Shown one piece after another: positions 8,066 through 15,640 of a stretch of DNA of 41,482 nt. The stretch covers positions 1 to 41,482 of the forward strand of contig JAGWYJ010000029.1 in NCBI GenBank assembly GCA_018969425.1, written 5' to 3'. Position 1 is the stretch's first letter. Every line of letters begins with the position of its first letter. The notes beneath the pieces were generated by a model. That model searched no databases. It was not told the origin of the DNA and worked only from the letters and a program-made list of their open reading frames with translations. The position numbers and the translations under genes were made by a program. Source of the stretch: Alphaproteobacteria bacterium. GTDB lineage: Bacteria > Pseudomonadota > Alphaproteobacteria > Caulobacterales > Hyphomonadaceae.

Positions 8066-9349
8066 CTAGGCCTCGCACTCGGAAGTCCACTCCAACCGAA
8101 GCGAGAAAAACCCTCCCCGCGCGTTGCCACGAGACGTTAAGTGATCATGGAGAGAAAAAACCGCCACGTGGCCTTGGCAGTCGACATCCTCATCAGGAAG
8201 GCCGTCAGCCCGGCTGAAATTGAGTGAGACACGATAATCGCCCGGAGACAGCGTGCGCTCCGGAATGCGAATCCGAATAGTTCCATGGCCTTCCTTGAGC
8301 GCTGACAAGGTGCCGTGCTCTCGATCCATACTGTCAGACACCATCACCAGCACGTCATCCTCGCGCAGTATCTCCATACCACCCCTCAGATGAGGCACAG
8401 ACCGACGAACAAAGTAATGGATCACAACTGAGATGCCCTCATCGCAGGAAAACATTCGCCGGACATCACCGGCAGCATCCATGATCTGAACGTCAAGTAT
8501 CCGAAAACTCCTACCGCCATCGCCCTGAAGGCGGGACATAAATTGTCCATGAGGGCTCGTGGCCTCCATCATGTAACCCCGAGTGACTTCAGCCGCGGGA
8601 CCAATCTGCCTGAGGAGACCACCATCGAGCCAGATCGCGCTCTTACAGAGCGCTGTCGTGACCGCCATATCGTGAGAAACTAATATGACAGTCCTTCCGG
8701 CACGAGAAGCCTCCTGTATCTTCGCGAGTCCCTTTCTCCGAAAGCCGGCGTCTCCAACAGCGAGAACCTCGTCCACGATTAAGATATCCGGTTCGAGGTG
8801 CGCGGCGACGGCGAATGCGAGGCGCACATACATCCCATTGGAGTAACGTTTGACGGGGGTTTCGAGGAATCGATCAATTCCAGCAAAATCCACGATCTCA
8901 TCAAGTTTTCCACGGACTTCAGCGCTGGACATACCCATTATCGCCCCGTTCAGGAAGATGTTCTCGCGTCCAGTCAGTTCCTGATGAAATCCGGTTCCCA
9001 CTTCGAGTAGACTCGCCACTCGGCCGACAATCTCTATCCGGCCGCAGCTCGGATCTGTGATCCTTGAGAGAATTTTGAGCAGCGTCGATTTGCCAGCGCC
9101 ATTACGACCAACCAGTCCGACAATATCGCCAGCTTGAATTTCGAAGCTGACATCCTTGAGCGCCCAGAAATCCTCCCTCTCATCCCCAGAGACAACGGCT
9201 CGCCCCTGAGCAATGTCTGAAGAAGCCCGTATGATACGCCCAGCAGTTCTAACAAGGGCGTCACGAAGCGTTGGCGCTCGATCACCGGATCGATGGCCGA
9301 TCGTGTAGCATTTACCAACAGATTGAGCGGAGACCACAACCGACGACAT
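8066..9349 (-). CDS. wzt: Polysaccharide exporter ATPase, Wzt-like
   Basis: A 427-residue ABC ATPase that powers export of lipid-linked O-antigen or another polysaccharide across the inner membrane. Walker A GRNGAGKS is at about 81-88, the signature is KRYSNGM, and Walker B is DILIVDEVLAVGD. About 170 extra C-terminal residues form a beta-rich domain like the Wzt carbohydrate-binding domain, which in characterised systems recognises the modified glycan end. The start ATG overlaps the wzm stop as TGATG; a TTG one codon earlier is also in frame. No glycosyltransferases are encoded nearby, so the glycan is unknown. Confidence 0.88.
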   Translation of the reverse strand: MSSVVVSAQSVGKCYTIGHRSGDRAPTLRDALVRTAGRIIRASSDIAQGRAVVSGDEREDFWALKDVSFEIQAGDIVGLVGRNGAGKSTLLKILSRITDPSCGRIEIVGRVASLLEVGTGFHQELTGRENIFLNGAIMGMSSAEVRGKLDEIVDFAGIDRFLETPVKRYSNGMYVRLAFAVAAHLEPDILIVDEVLAVGDAGFRRKGLAKIQEASRAGRTVILVSHDMAVTTALCKSAIWLDGGLLRQIGPAAEVTRGYMMEATSPHGQFMSRLQGDGGRSFRILDVQIMDAAGDVRRMFSCDEGISVVIHYFVRRSVPHLRGGMEILREDDVLVMVSDSMDREHGTLSALKEGHGTIRIRIPERTLSPGDYRVSLNFSRADGLPDEDVDCQGHVAVFSLHDHLTSRGNARGGFFSLRLEWTSECEA

Positions 9350-10305
9350 CAAATGACGTCCGCGAAAGTGCGTTCTGTCACCCTAAAGATCCGAATACCG
9401 GACCAGAAGAGAAAAAGACTGACGGAAGAGCTGATCAGAAACCCGGGCCAAAAGATATTCGCCTGTCCCCCAAGAAGACACCATCTAAATCCGTCGATCA
9501 CCCCGACAGCAGGGTTAAGTGAGTAGATGAACCGGAACGCCTCCGGGATCAGGCTTGATGAAAAGCCTACAGGAGATGCGAAGAGACCAAGCTGCATAAG
9601 GAATGGCACTATGACCCTGAAATCCCGATACCGAACGTTCAACGCTGCAAAGATGAGCCCTGTCCCGAGGCCGGCGATTATAGCTAGAACGACACACGCA
9701 GGAAGCAATAGGATCTGCCACGATGGGGAGAAGCCTGACGCGATCATCAGACCTATCAAAACAACCGAGCTCACAATGAAGTCGACAAGAGCCACGGCAG
9801 CACAGGCGACCGGCAAGATGAGGCGCGGAAAGTAGACCTTGCTGATCAGACTGGAGTTCATCACCAGACTGTTCGATGCGTTAGTTAAAGATGTCGAGAT
9901 AAGGAACCACGGAAGCATACCGGCCATCACCATGATGGCATAAGGGGACTCTCCCTCACTGGGCAGCAGCGCAAGATCTCCAAACACCGCTGTAAAAACG
10001 ACCATTGTCAAAAGAGGCCGGATGGCCGCCCAGAAGACTCCAATGACTGTCTGGCGATACTGAACGGCTACGTCGCGCCAGGCGAGAATAAGAAACAGTT
10101 CTCGGTATGACCATAAGTCTGACCAATATGTCTTGTCGAACCGCCCTGGCTCAAGAACCACACCCGGCTTCTGTGGTCTGAATGCCGACGCAGAACTATG
10201 TGCAACTCTCGCTGACTCGTGACCAATATGCGCCGTCGGGGTCGAAGGGAAACGGACCTCACTCAAGCAAGGACTCCAAATCGTTGTGAGGACTGCGCAT
10301 GACAC
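9349..10305 (-). CDS. wzm: Polysaccharide exporter permease, Wzm-like
   Basis: An ABC-2 type permease of about 318 residues with six predicted helices, partner of Wzt. The characteristic membrane-proximal segment LEPGRFDKTYWSDLW, then YRELFLILAWRD, begins near residue 50, followed by the helices and ending WSGIRIFRVTERTFADVI. The N-terminus is uncertain. The frame opens at a GTG at 10305 and the first 45 residues look unlike coding sequence in places. An ATG at 10318 with a G-rich leader runs through an A8 tract in another frame and stops after 19 codons. Either a downstream alternative start is used or a single-base indel separates the two frames. Confidence 0.83.
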   Translation of the reverse strand: MSCAVLTTIWSPCLSEVRFPSTPTAHIGHESARVAHSSASAFRPQKPGVVLEPGRFDKTYWSDLWSYRELFLILAWRDVAVQYRQTVIGVFWAAIRPLLTMVVFTAVFGDLALLPSEGESPYAIMVMAGMLPWFLISTSLTNASNSLVMNSSLISKVYFPRLILPVACAAVALVDFIVSSVVLIGLMIASGFSPSWQILLLPACVVLAIIAGLGTGLIFAALNVRYRDFRVIVPFLMQLGLFASPVGFSSSLIPEAFRFIYSLNPAVGVIDGFRWCLLGGQANIFWPGFLISSSVSLFLFWSGIRIFRVTERTFADVI

Positions 10306-10306
10306 G

Positions 10307-10314
10307 TTTTTTTT
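10307..10314. repeat. A8/T8 homopolymer at the wzm start
   Basis: Eight consecutive T on the plus strand (A8 in the wzm sense) lie between an ATG at 10318 and the GTG at 10305. Losing one A would put that ATG in frame with wzm. Homopolymers of this length are typical slippage sites and also typical sequencing-error sites. Confidence 0.6.
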
Positions 10315-10331
10315 CCATGAAATCGCCCCCC

Positions 10332-10386
10332 GATAACTTCATTGTTATCAGAGCAATAACTTTGACGTCAGTTGAGAGTGTGTCAA
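10332..10386 (-). promoter_or_regulatory. Candidate wzm-wzt promoter and operator
   Basis: On the minus strand a perfect -35 TTGACA (10386-10381) is followed after 17 bases by a weak -10 AAAGTT (10363-10358). Just downstream is the inverted repeat GATAAC, 6 bases, GTTATC (10332-10349), placed where a repressor could act. An 8-bp palindrome TGACGTCA (10363-10370) lies at the end of the spacer. Just upstream, CATACC/GGTATG (10388-10409) forms a hairpin between the cysH end and this promoter, without a T-run. Confidence 0.35.
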
Positions 10387-10437
10387 GCATACCCGCTTAG
10401 CTAGGTATGGCTACACCGCTCATGCGCGGGAGAGTCC

Positions 10438-11184
10438 TCAGAAAACCTTCGGACGGTCCCGCCGTTCAAGGTGGAGGCCGCACTCGGTCTTTCCTCTTCC
10501 AGCCCAGCGACCCGAACGAACATCCCGAGGGTCAACCGGGGGAACTGTGCACGGCCAACAACCTACAGACGGATAGCCCTGCTCCGTAAGAGGATGGGGG
10601 GGCAACGACCTTACCGTCATAAAGTTTTCCAGATCCTCGGGCCCCCATTCGAGAAGCGGATTGACCTTGAACCGCCCTTCCGCAGCCTCGAAAACAGACA
10701 GACCGACGCGTCCGCCGCCATGACTGCGCTTTCGCCCGGTAATCCATGCCTCGACCCCCTCCAGAGCCGGGGCCAGGGGCGCGACCTTTCGGATCTCGCA
10801 ACACGCATCAGGGTCCGATGTGTGCAGCTTTCCGGCAACATCGTATCTCTGCAAATGATCGGACAATGGTTGGACAGTCCTGACATCTTTCAGTTCAAGC
10901 TGATCGGTAAGGAGATCGCGATACTGCAGCGTCTGATGAAAATGCATGCCTGTATCTATGAAGATCACGGGAATGGCCCGATCAACATCCGCAATGAGTC
11001 GAAGCATGACCGCGCTTTCCGCACCAAACGACGACACATAAGCCAGTCCCCGACCAAACTCAGTCAGGGCGGTCTCGAGTATGACTGAAGCAGGCTGAAG
11101 CCGCGTCAACGCATTCAATCGCTCCAGGCGATCGTCGGCTGCACGGGGCTCAGATGGCCCCTTCGGAAACACAGTGGTCGTCAT
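10438..11184 (-). CDS. cysH: Assimilatory APS reductase CysH ([4Fe-4S] type)
   Basis: A 248-residue member of the PAPS/APS reductase family, which reduces activated sulfate to sulfite using thioredoxin or glutathione. A nucleotide-binding segment SSFGAES is near 51-57. Two cysteine pairs, CC at 128-129 and CWPC at 209-212, are the [4Fe-4S] ligands that distinguish APS-using enzymes from cluster-free PAPS reductases. Catalytic Cys235 sits in KTECGLH. A C7 tract encodes LPPHP in frame. Its ATG overlaps the DUF934 stop as ATGA, and it is the last gene of the operon. No sulfate adenylyltransferase (cysDN or sat) is in the window. Confidence 0.92.
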   Translation of the reverse strand: MTTTVFPKGPSEPRAADDRLERLNALTRLQPASVILETALTEFGRGLAYVSSFGAESAVMLRLIADVDRAIPVIFIDTGMHFHQTLQYRDLLTDQLELKDVRTVQPLSDHLQRYDVAGKLHTSDPDACCEIRKVAPLAPALEGVEAWITGRKRSHGGGRVGLSVFEAAEGRFKVNPLLEWGPEDLENFMTVRSLPPHPLTEQGYPSVGCWPCTVPPVDPRDVRSGRWAGRGKTECGLHLERRDRPKVF

Positions 11185-11693
11185 GTCAAGCGGCCCGGCG
11201 ACAGATCAGTGCGCCTGCGCAGAAAGATGCTTATGGACCCATCCGCCGCAGCCTGGTAAACCTCCGACAACTCTCCGACGGCTTCCGCATAGACGCCTTC
11301 GGTATCCGGATGATCAAATGCCACGGCATCAAACCCGGATCGCTTCATCAGTAACAGCTGATCCCGGAGAATCTGACCGACAGCGCGCAATTCGCCAGAA
11401 TAGCCGTATCGCCGCCTCAAAAGCTGAGCGATCGAATACCCGCGGCCGTCAGTATACTTCGGAAACTCAACCTCGATCAGAGATACGGCGTCAAGATTGT
11501 TCGCGAGCAATGCCGGATCATCGTCAGGCCTCAGCCGAATCCCCACGTCTTCTCTGTGAGGCGTCGGCGAAGTCTGATCCTCGAGGAACGAACGAAGAGT
11601 GACGATCACGTCACGTGCAGCGCATTCTCCAAATCCGGTCTCGCTGAACACTCGGTGACAGGACCCAACACGACCATGTCTAAGAAGCGCCAT
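11181..11693 (-). CDS. DUF934 family protein
   Basis: A 170-residue DUF934 protein, recognised by the central signature FPKYTDGRGYSIAQLLRRRYG followed by GELRAVGQILRDQL and MKRSGFDA. The family is almost always encoded between cysI and cysH in proteobacteria and is assumed to help sulfite or APS reduction, but no activity is established. It overlaps cysI by 14 bases and cysH by 4, so translation is coupled. There is no signal peptide or membrane segment, so it should be cytoplasmic. Confidence 0.88.
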   Translation of the reverse strand: MALLRHGRVGSCHRVFSETGFGECAARDVIVTLRSFLEDQTSPTPHREDVGIRLRPDDDPALLANNLDAVSLIEVEFPKYTDGRGYSIAQLLRRRYGYSGELRAVGQILRDQLLLMKRSGFDAVAFDHPDTEGVYAEAVGELSEVYQAAADGSISIFLRRRTDLSPGRLT

Positions 11694-13341
11694 AGAGAGC
11701 CTCCCTGAAAGGCGCCTGACCGAGCCGCTCGAGAGTGTCGATGAAGGTCTCTTCGGGCGACGATCTTAAGACGAGATAGCGCTCCACCACTCGCTTCAGC
11801 GCCGGAGCAATATCCTCATGCCTGAGCCCGGGACCCGCTATCTCTCCGATAGCGGCCCTTTCATCAGCCCGACCGCCGAAAAGAACCTGGTAAAATTCCT
11901 CGCCCTTCTTATCGACGCCGAGAATTCCGATATGACCGACGTGATGATGCCCGCAGGCGTTAATGCAACCGGATATGTTCAGGTGGAGACGGCCGATCAG
12001 ATCCTCTAAATTCGGATCGCTGAACGCCTCCTGGATAGAATTTGCGACTGAGATCGAGCGGGCGTTCGCAAGATTGCAGTAATCCAGACCCGGACACGCG
12101 ATGATATCCGTGATCAACCCGCCATTGGCCGTAGCGAGACCGGCCGCCTGAAGGGCCGCGAATACCGACGGAACATCATCAAGACGAACATGAGTGAGCA
12201 CAAGATCCTGTTCATGAGCAACCCGAATGTCGCCGCCGGCATATCTGTCCGCGATATCGGCAATTGCCCGCATCTGATCAGACGTGGCGTCGCCAGGCGG
12301 AGCTCCCAATGGCTTGAGAGAAACAAGAATGGAGGCGTATCCTGGAATCTTGTGCGGTCGGACATTATGGCGCGCCCAGCGATCCAAGGATTTATCCGTC
12401 TTCCGAGCTGCGTCAAATATCTCAGAGGTCGGAAGCGCCGCATCAAAAACCGGCGGCGCGAAATAAGCTTCGATGCGATTGATCTCGGTCTGCGGCAGAA
12501 CAACCTTCTCAGACTCATGCTGAGCCGCAAACTCCTCCTCGACCAGCTTACGAAAACCCGCTTCGCCCAACTCATTGACGAGGATCTTTATTCGCGCCTT
12601 GTACTTATTGTCTCTTCGTCCATGGCGATTATAGACGCGCATGATCGCCTCAAGATAACTCAGCAGATCGGGCTTTGAGATCCACTCTCTCACGGTAACG
12701 CCGACATGAGGCGTTCGACCAAGGCCCCCGCCGCAAATCACCTCAAAACCGATTTCGCCTTCCGAGTTGCGCTTGAGATCAAGTCCGATGTCATGCACCC
12801 GAATGGCCGCCCGGTCATGTCCGCCTCCGGATACTGCGATCTTGAATTTTCGCGGTAGGTGAGAAAATTCCGGATGAAAGGTAGACCACTGCCGAATGAT
12901 CTCGCACCAAGGCCGCGGATCCTCGACCTCGTCCGCTCCGGCCCCCGCAAAGGGATCCGACGTGACGTTCCGGATGCAGTTTCCGGACGTCTGAATGGCA
13001 TGCATTCCAAAATCGGCGAGCCGATCGAGGACCTCAGGCATATCCTCGAGACGTATCCAGTTGAATTGTATGTTCTGTCGCGTCGTGAAATGCCCATACC
13101 GCTTGTCATAGCGATCTGCGATCTCGGCGAGCCCTCTCAGCTTGGCGCCGTCGAGTTGCCCATACGGAATTGCGACCCGTAGCATGTAGGCGTGAAGCTG
13201 AAGATAAACCCCATTCTGCAGCCGGAGAGGCTTGAAGTGCTCCTCGGGGAGTTCGCCCGCGAGACGACGCTCGACCTGCCCTCTGAACTGACGGGCGCGC
13301 TGCCGGACGAGACCTTCGTCAAACTCGTCGTATCGATACAT
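11680..13341 (-). CDS. cysI: Sulfite reductase hemoprotein CysI
   Basis: A 553-residue siroheme/[4Fe-4S] sulfite (nitrite) reductase that makes the six-electron reduction of sulfite to sulfide. The cluster/siroheme ligands are Cys416 and Cys422 in CPGLDYC, and Cys459 and Cys463 in GCINACGHH. The N-terminal half has RYGHFTTRQNIQFNW and TSGNCIRNVT, the substrate and siroheme-binding segments. The operon context (cysH, cobA) favours sulfite over nitrite. No flavoprotein CysJ is encoded here, so the electron donor is unknown. The ATG at 13341 has AGGAGG nine bases upstream. That site lies inside a tiny upstream ORF whose TAG directly abuts this ATG. Confidence 0.92.
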   Translation of the reverse strand: MYRYDEFDEGLVRQRARQFRGQVERRLAGELPEEHFKPLRLQNGVYLQLHAYMLRVAIPYGQLDGAKLRGLAEIADRYDKRYGHFTTRQNIQFNWIRLEDMPEVLDRLADFGMHAIQTSGNCIRNVTSDPFAGAGADEVEDPRPWCEIIRQWSTFHPEFSHLPRKFKIAVSGGGHDRAAIRVHDIGLDLKRNSEGEIGFEVICGGGLGRTPHVGVTVREWISKPDLLSYLEAIMRVYNRHGRRDNKYKARIKILVNELGEAGFRKLVEEEFAAQHESEKVVLPQTEINRIEAYFAPPVFDAALPTSEIFDAARKTDKSLDRWARHNVRPHKIPGYASILVSLKPLGAPPGDATSDQMRAIADIADRYAGGDIRVAHEQDLVLTHVRLDDVPSVFAALQAAGLATANGGLITDIIACPGLDYCNLANARSISVANSIQEAFSDPNLEDLIGRLHLNISGCINACGHHHVGHIGILGVDKKGEEFYQVLFGGRADERAAIGEIAGPGLRHEDIAPALKRVVERYLVLRSSPEETFIDTLERLGQAPFREALYGAS

Positions 13342-13419
13342 CTAGCACGACCTCCTGAAGCAGTCGCGACAGGGGCGCTCGAAAGCAATGAGCGCTCTGA
13401 CGGTCTGAACGTCCATCAT
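13342..13419 (-). CDS. Tiny Cys-rich ORF, candidate cysI leader peptide
   Basis: A 25-codon ORF fills the gap between DUF2849 and cysI. Its ATG at 13419 overlaps the DUF2849 stop (ATGATG, stop TGA in the middle) and has AGGGGGG six bases upstream. Its TAG stop directly abuts the cysI ATG. The peptide starts MMDVQTVRALIAFE, and three of its last ten residues are cysteine (pattern C-x2-C-x4-C, the last before the stop). The cysI ribosome site AGGAGG is read as two Arg codons within it. The RNA could fold: GCGCTC pairs with GAGCGC (13375-13395), and CGAC pairs with GTCG around the AGGAGG. It may be a Cys-sensing leader, a plain translational coupler, or chance. Translation is not shown. Confidence 0.45.
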   Translation of the reverse strand: MMDVQTVRALIAFERPCRDCFRRSC

Positions 13420-13736
13420 AGATCGCCCCCCTGCTTGCCGAACATGGGATGATTGGTCGGCCCCCGGGCGCGGATTGTCTCGCGGAGCGTCTCCCGCCCG
13501 GAGATCAGACCATCCTGCGTGACCTGCATGAAATATGGATCTGAGACACGAACCTGATCAGTCGAAGCGAAACGCAAGGCCTCCTGCGCCTCATCGCCCG
13601 TCATAACGCAGGCCTCCGACAACGATTCCGACCAGTTTCGGTCGGCCGTCAGATAAATCACTCTACCCGTTCTTGAGTTCCATCCGGTAATCGCTTTTGG
13701 AATGTCCGGGCCAAGTTTCGGCCGTTCCGAGCTCAT
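13416..13736 (-). CDS. DUF2849 family protein
   Basis: A 106-residue small cytoplasmic protein of the DUF2849 family, recognised by AITGWNSRTGRVIYLT near the N-terminus and the later YFMQV and SGRETLRETIRARGP. In alphaproteobacteria it is found between the siroheme methyltransferase and sulfite reductase genes, as here, which implies a role in sulfite reduction; none is demonstrated. I start at the ATG at 13736, which overlaps the cobA stop as ATGA; a longer frame upstream runs inside cobA. Its stop overlaps the start of the tiny Cys-rich ORF. Confidence 0.85.
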   Translation of the reverse strand: MSSERPKLGPDIPKAITGWNSRTGRVIYLTADRNWSESLSEACVMTGDEAQEALRFASTDQVRVSDPYFMQVTQDGLISGRETLRETIRARGPTNHPMFGKQGGDL

Positions 13737-14560
13737 GAAAACAACCCCCAGAGATCCGAGAGCGACACTCGCTCCTCGCGACAATCGCCCTTGGTCTGTA
13801 AGCGGTCAAAATCAGCCTCAAGACCACAGGCGGCGACCTCTCCAATGATGAGAAGAGCCGGGCCTTGAATCCCGTTCGTCCGGATCAGATCGGACAAGCC
13901 CTCAAGACGGCCATAGGCAATTATCTGATTTGATCGAGTTCCGTTCTCGATCACCGCCACCGGGGTGTTGGGATCCCGACCGGCCGCAATCATTCGACGC
14001 GCGATGATATCGCCGGATCCCACACCCATGAATACGACAACCGTGTGATGAGCTCTCGCTAGCGCGGACCAGTCAAGCTCCGGCTCCACGCCAAGAGCCG
14101 CATGGCCTGTGACAAAGGTCACGCTCCGTCCGACGGCGCGGTGGGTGAGCGGTATCTGCGCCGCCGCGGCGCAACCGAGGGCGGCTGAAACGCCCGGAAC
14201 GACATCAACCCTGATCCCGGCAGCCCTGAGAGCTTCGAGCTCCTCCCCCCCACGACCGAATATGAACGGATCGCCGCCCTTGAGACGTACGACAGCCTGG
14301 CCCTGACGGGCCGCATCAATCAGCTGAGTATGAATTTCCTCCTGAGGGACCGAGTGCTCCCCGCGGGATTTTCCGACATAAACAACTCTGGTCCCGGGCG
14401 GGATCAGATCGAGCACGGCCGAACCCACAAGGCGATCACAAAAGATAACGTCGGCAGCCTCAAGTATTCGGACCGCCCGCAGAGTCAGAAGGTCAACATC
14501 TCCAGGACCCGCGCCCACAAGCCAGACACGGCCGCCATGTTCGAAATCCGCGCTACTCAT
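13733..14560 (-). CDS. cobA: Uroporphyrinogen-III C-methyltransferase
   Basis: A 275-residue SAM-dependent tetrapyrrole methyltransferase (SUMT) that converts uroporphyrinogen III to precorrin-2, the first step to siroheme for CysI. Visible motifs are VWLVGAGPGDVDLLTLRA at the N-terminus, the VRLKGGDPFIFGRGGEE loop, and VPGVSAALGCAAAAQIPLTHR. It matches the methyltransferase half of CysG only; the dehydrogenase/ferrochelatase half is absent and must be elsewhere. It is the first gene of the operon and is divergent from a LysR regulator. The roughly 150-base gap contains a GGAG/CTCC hairpin at 14637-14648 but no clear promoter. Confidence 0.92.
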   Translation of the reverse strand: MSSADFEHGGRVWLVGAGPGDVDLLTLRAVRILEAADVIFCDRLVGSAVLDLIPPGTRVVYVGKSRGEHSVPQEEIHTQLIDAARQGQAVVRLKGGDPFIFGRGGEELEALRAAGIRVDVVPGVSAALGCAAAAQIPLTHRAVGRSVTFVTGHAALGVEPELDWSALARAHHTVVVFMGVGSGDIIARRMIAAGRDPNTPVAVIENGTRSNQIIAYGRLEGLSDLIRTNGIQGPALLIIGEVAACGLEADFDRLQTKGDCREERVSLSDLWGLFS

Positions 14561-14708
14561 CTTCGCCCTTTAGTTTTTCTCACACATCAGGCATGTATGG
14601 AGCCGACTGGGAAGAGCCGAGTTTCTCAATGGGGCCGGAGGCGTCTCCCGGCAACCGAAGATACCTAAGACGAGACATTAGCCACCCTGAACTGGAAACC
14701 CAGCCGCC

Positions 14709-15638
14709 ATGACCGCGAACGACCGGCTACCTGCCCTAAACGCCCTGCGGGCATTCGAAGCCGCCGGCCGGCATCTTTCCTTCACCCGCGCAGCCGAGGA
14801 GCTCAGCGTCACTCCGGGCGCCATCAGCCAGCAGATCCGCCAGCTGGAGGAATTCGCAGGGGCGCCTCTCTTCAGGCGCACCGGGCGGCAGGTGATGCTC
14901 ACTGAAGCGGGCGCCGGAGCCCTGCCCCTCCTGACCCGCGCCTTCGAACAGATGTCGGAGGCCGTTCATCTCATGCGCTCACCGATGCGAAGAGATCGTC
15001 TGATGATATCATGTGCGCCGTCATTCGCGGCAAAGTGGCTGGCCCAGCGGCTTGATGCGTTCCAAAGGCTCCATCAGGGCGCCGAGGTTTGGATCTCGGC
15101 AGACATCAATTTGGCCGATTTCAATTCAACTGACCTCGACCTTGCGATCCGTTACGGCAAAGGCCAGTACGAGGGACTGAGATCCGAGAAGATCCTCGCC
15201 GAATCGGTGCTCCCCGTATGCTCGCCAAAGCTTTTGAGCGGGGAAAATCCGATACGAACTCCCGAGGATCTTGCGTCCCATGAACTCCTTCACGATGAGG
15301 GGCCTGAGTACGATCCGTCATGCCCGGATTGGAAAAGCTGGCTTATGGCCAGAGGCGTCACTCATATCGACACGGGACGAGGCCTGCGCTTCAACCAGTC
15401 AGCCCTCACAGTCGAGGCGGCCGCCGCAGGTAAAGGCGTTGCTCTCGCAAAAAGAGCGATTGCTGCCGGAGACCTGGACACAGGCAGACTAGTGGCTCCT
15501 TTCGCAGATGGGTCAGCGGATATCGATTTCGCCTATTGGATCGTCTGGCCCAAATGGAGAACGCCTTCAAAACTCGCACGTGCGTTCATCACGTGGCTGA
15601 AGGCGGAGGCGCGATCTGGAGAGGTCAGCGGGGTCTGA
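14709..15638 (+). CDS. LysR-family transcriptional regulator (GcvA-like)
   Basis: A 309-residue LysR regulator. The N-terminal winged helix-turn-helix covers about residues 5-65 (LPALNALRAFEAAGRHLSFTR, then LSVTPGAISQQIRQLEE), followed by a periplasmic-binding-protein-like effector domain. The N-terminus resembles the GcvA/AmpR branch more than CysB. LysR genes often control the divergent neighbour, here cobA and the sulfite-reduction operon, so a role in sulfur control is plausible but unproven. It ends two bases before the convergent cysA stop. Confidence 0.88.
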   Translation: MTANDRLPALNALRAFEAAGRHLSFTRAAEELSVTPGAISQQIRQLEEFAGAPLFRRTGRQVMLTEAGAGALPLLTRAFEQMSEAVHLMRSPMRRDRLMISCAPSFAAKWLAQRLDAFQRLHQGAEVWISADINLADFNSTDLDLAIRYGKGQYEGLRSEKILAESVLPVCSPKLLSGENPIRTPEDLASHELLHDEGPEYDPSCPDWKSWLMARGVTHIDTGRGLRFNQSALTVEAAAAGKGVALAKRAIAAGDLDTGRLVAPFADGSADIDFAYWIVWPKWRTPSKLARAFITWLKAEARSGEVSGV

Positions 15639-15640
15639 GG

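Noticed and set aside
10596-10602. G7/C7 run in cysH as a frameshift
   Set aside because: The reading frame continues through conserved residues (LPPHPLTEQGYPS), so no shift is present.
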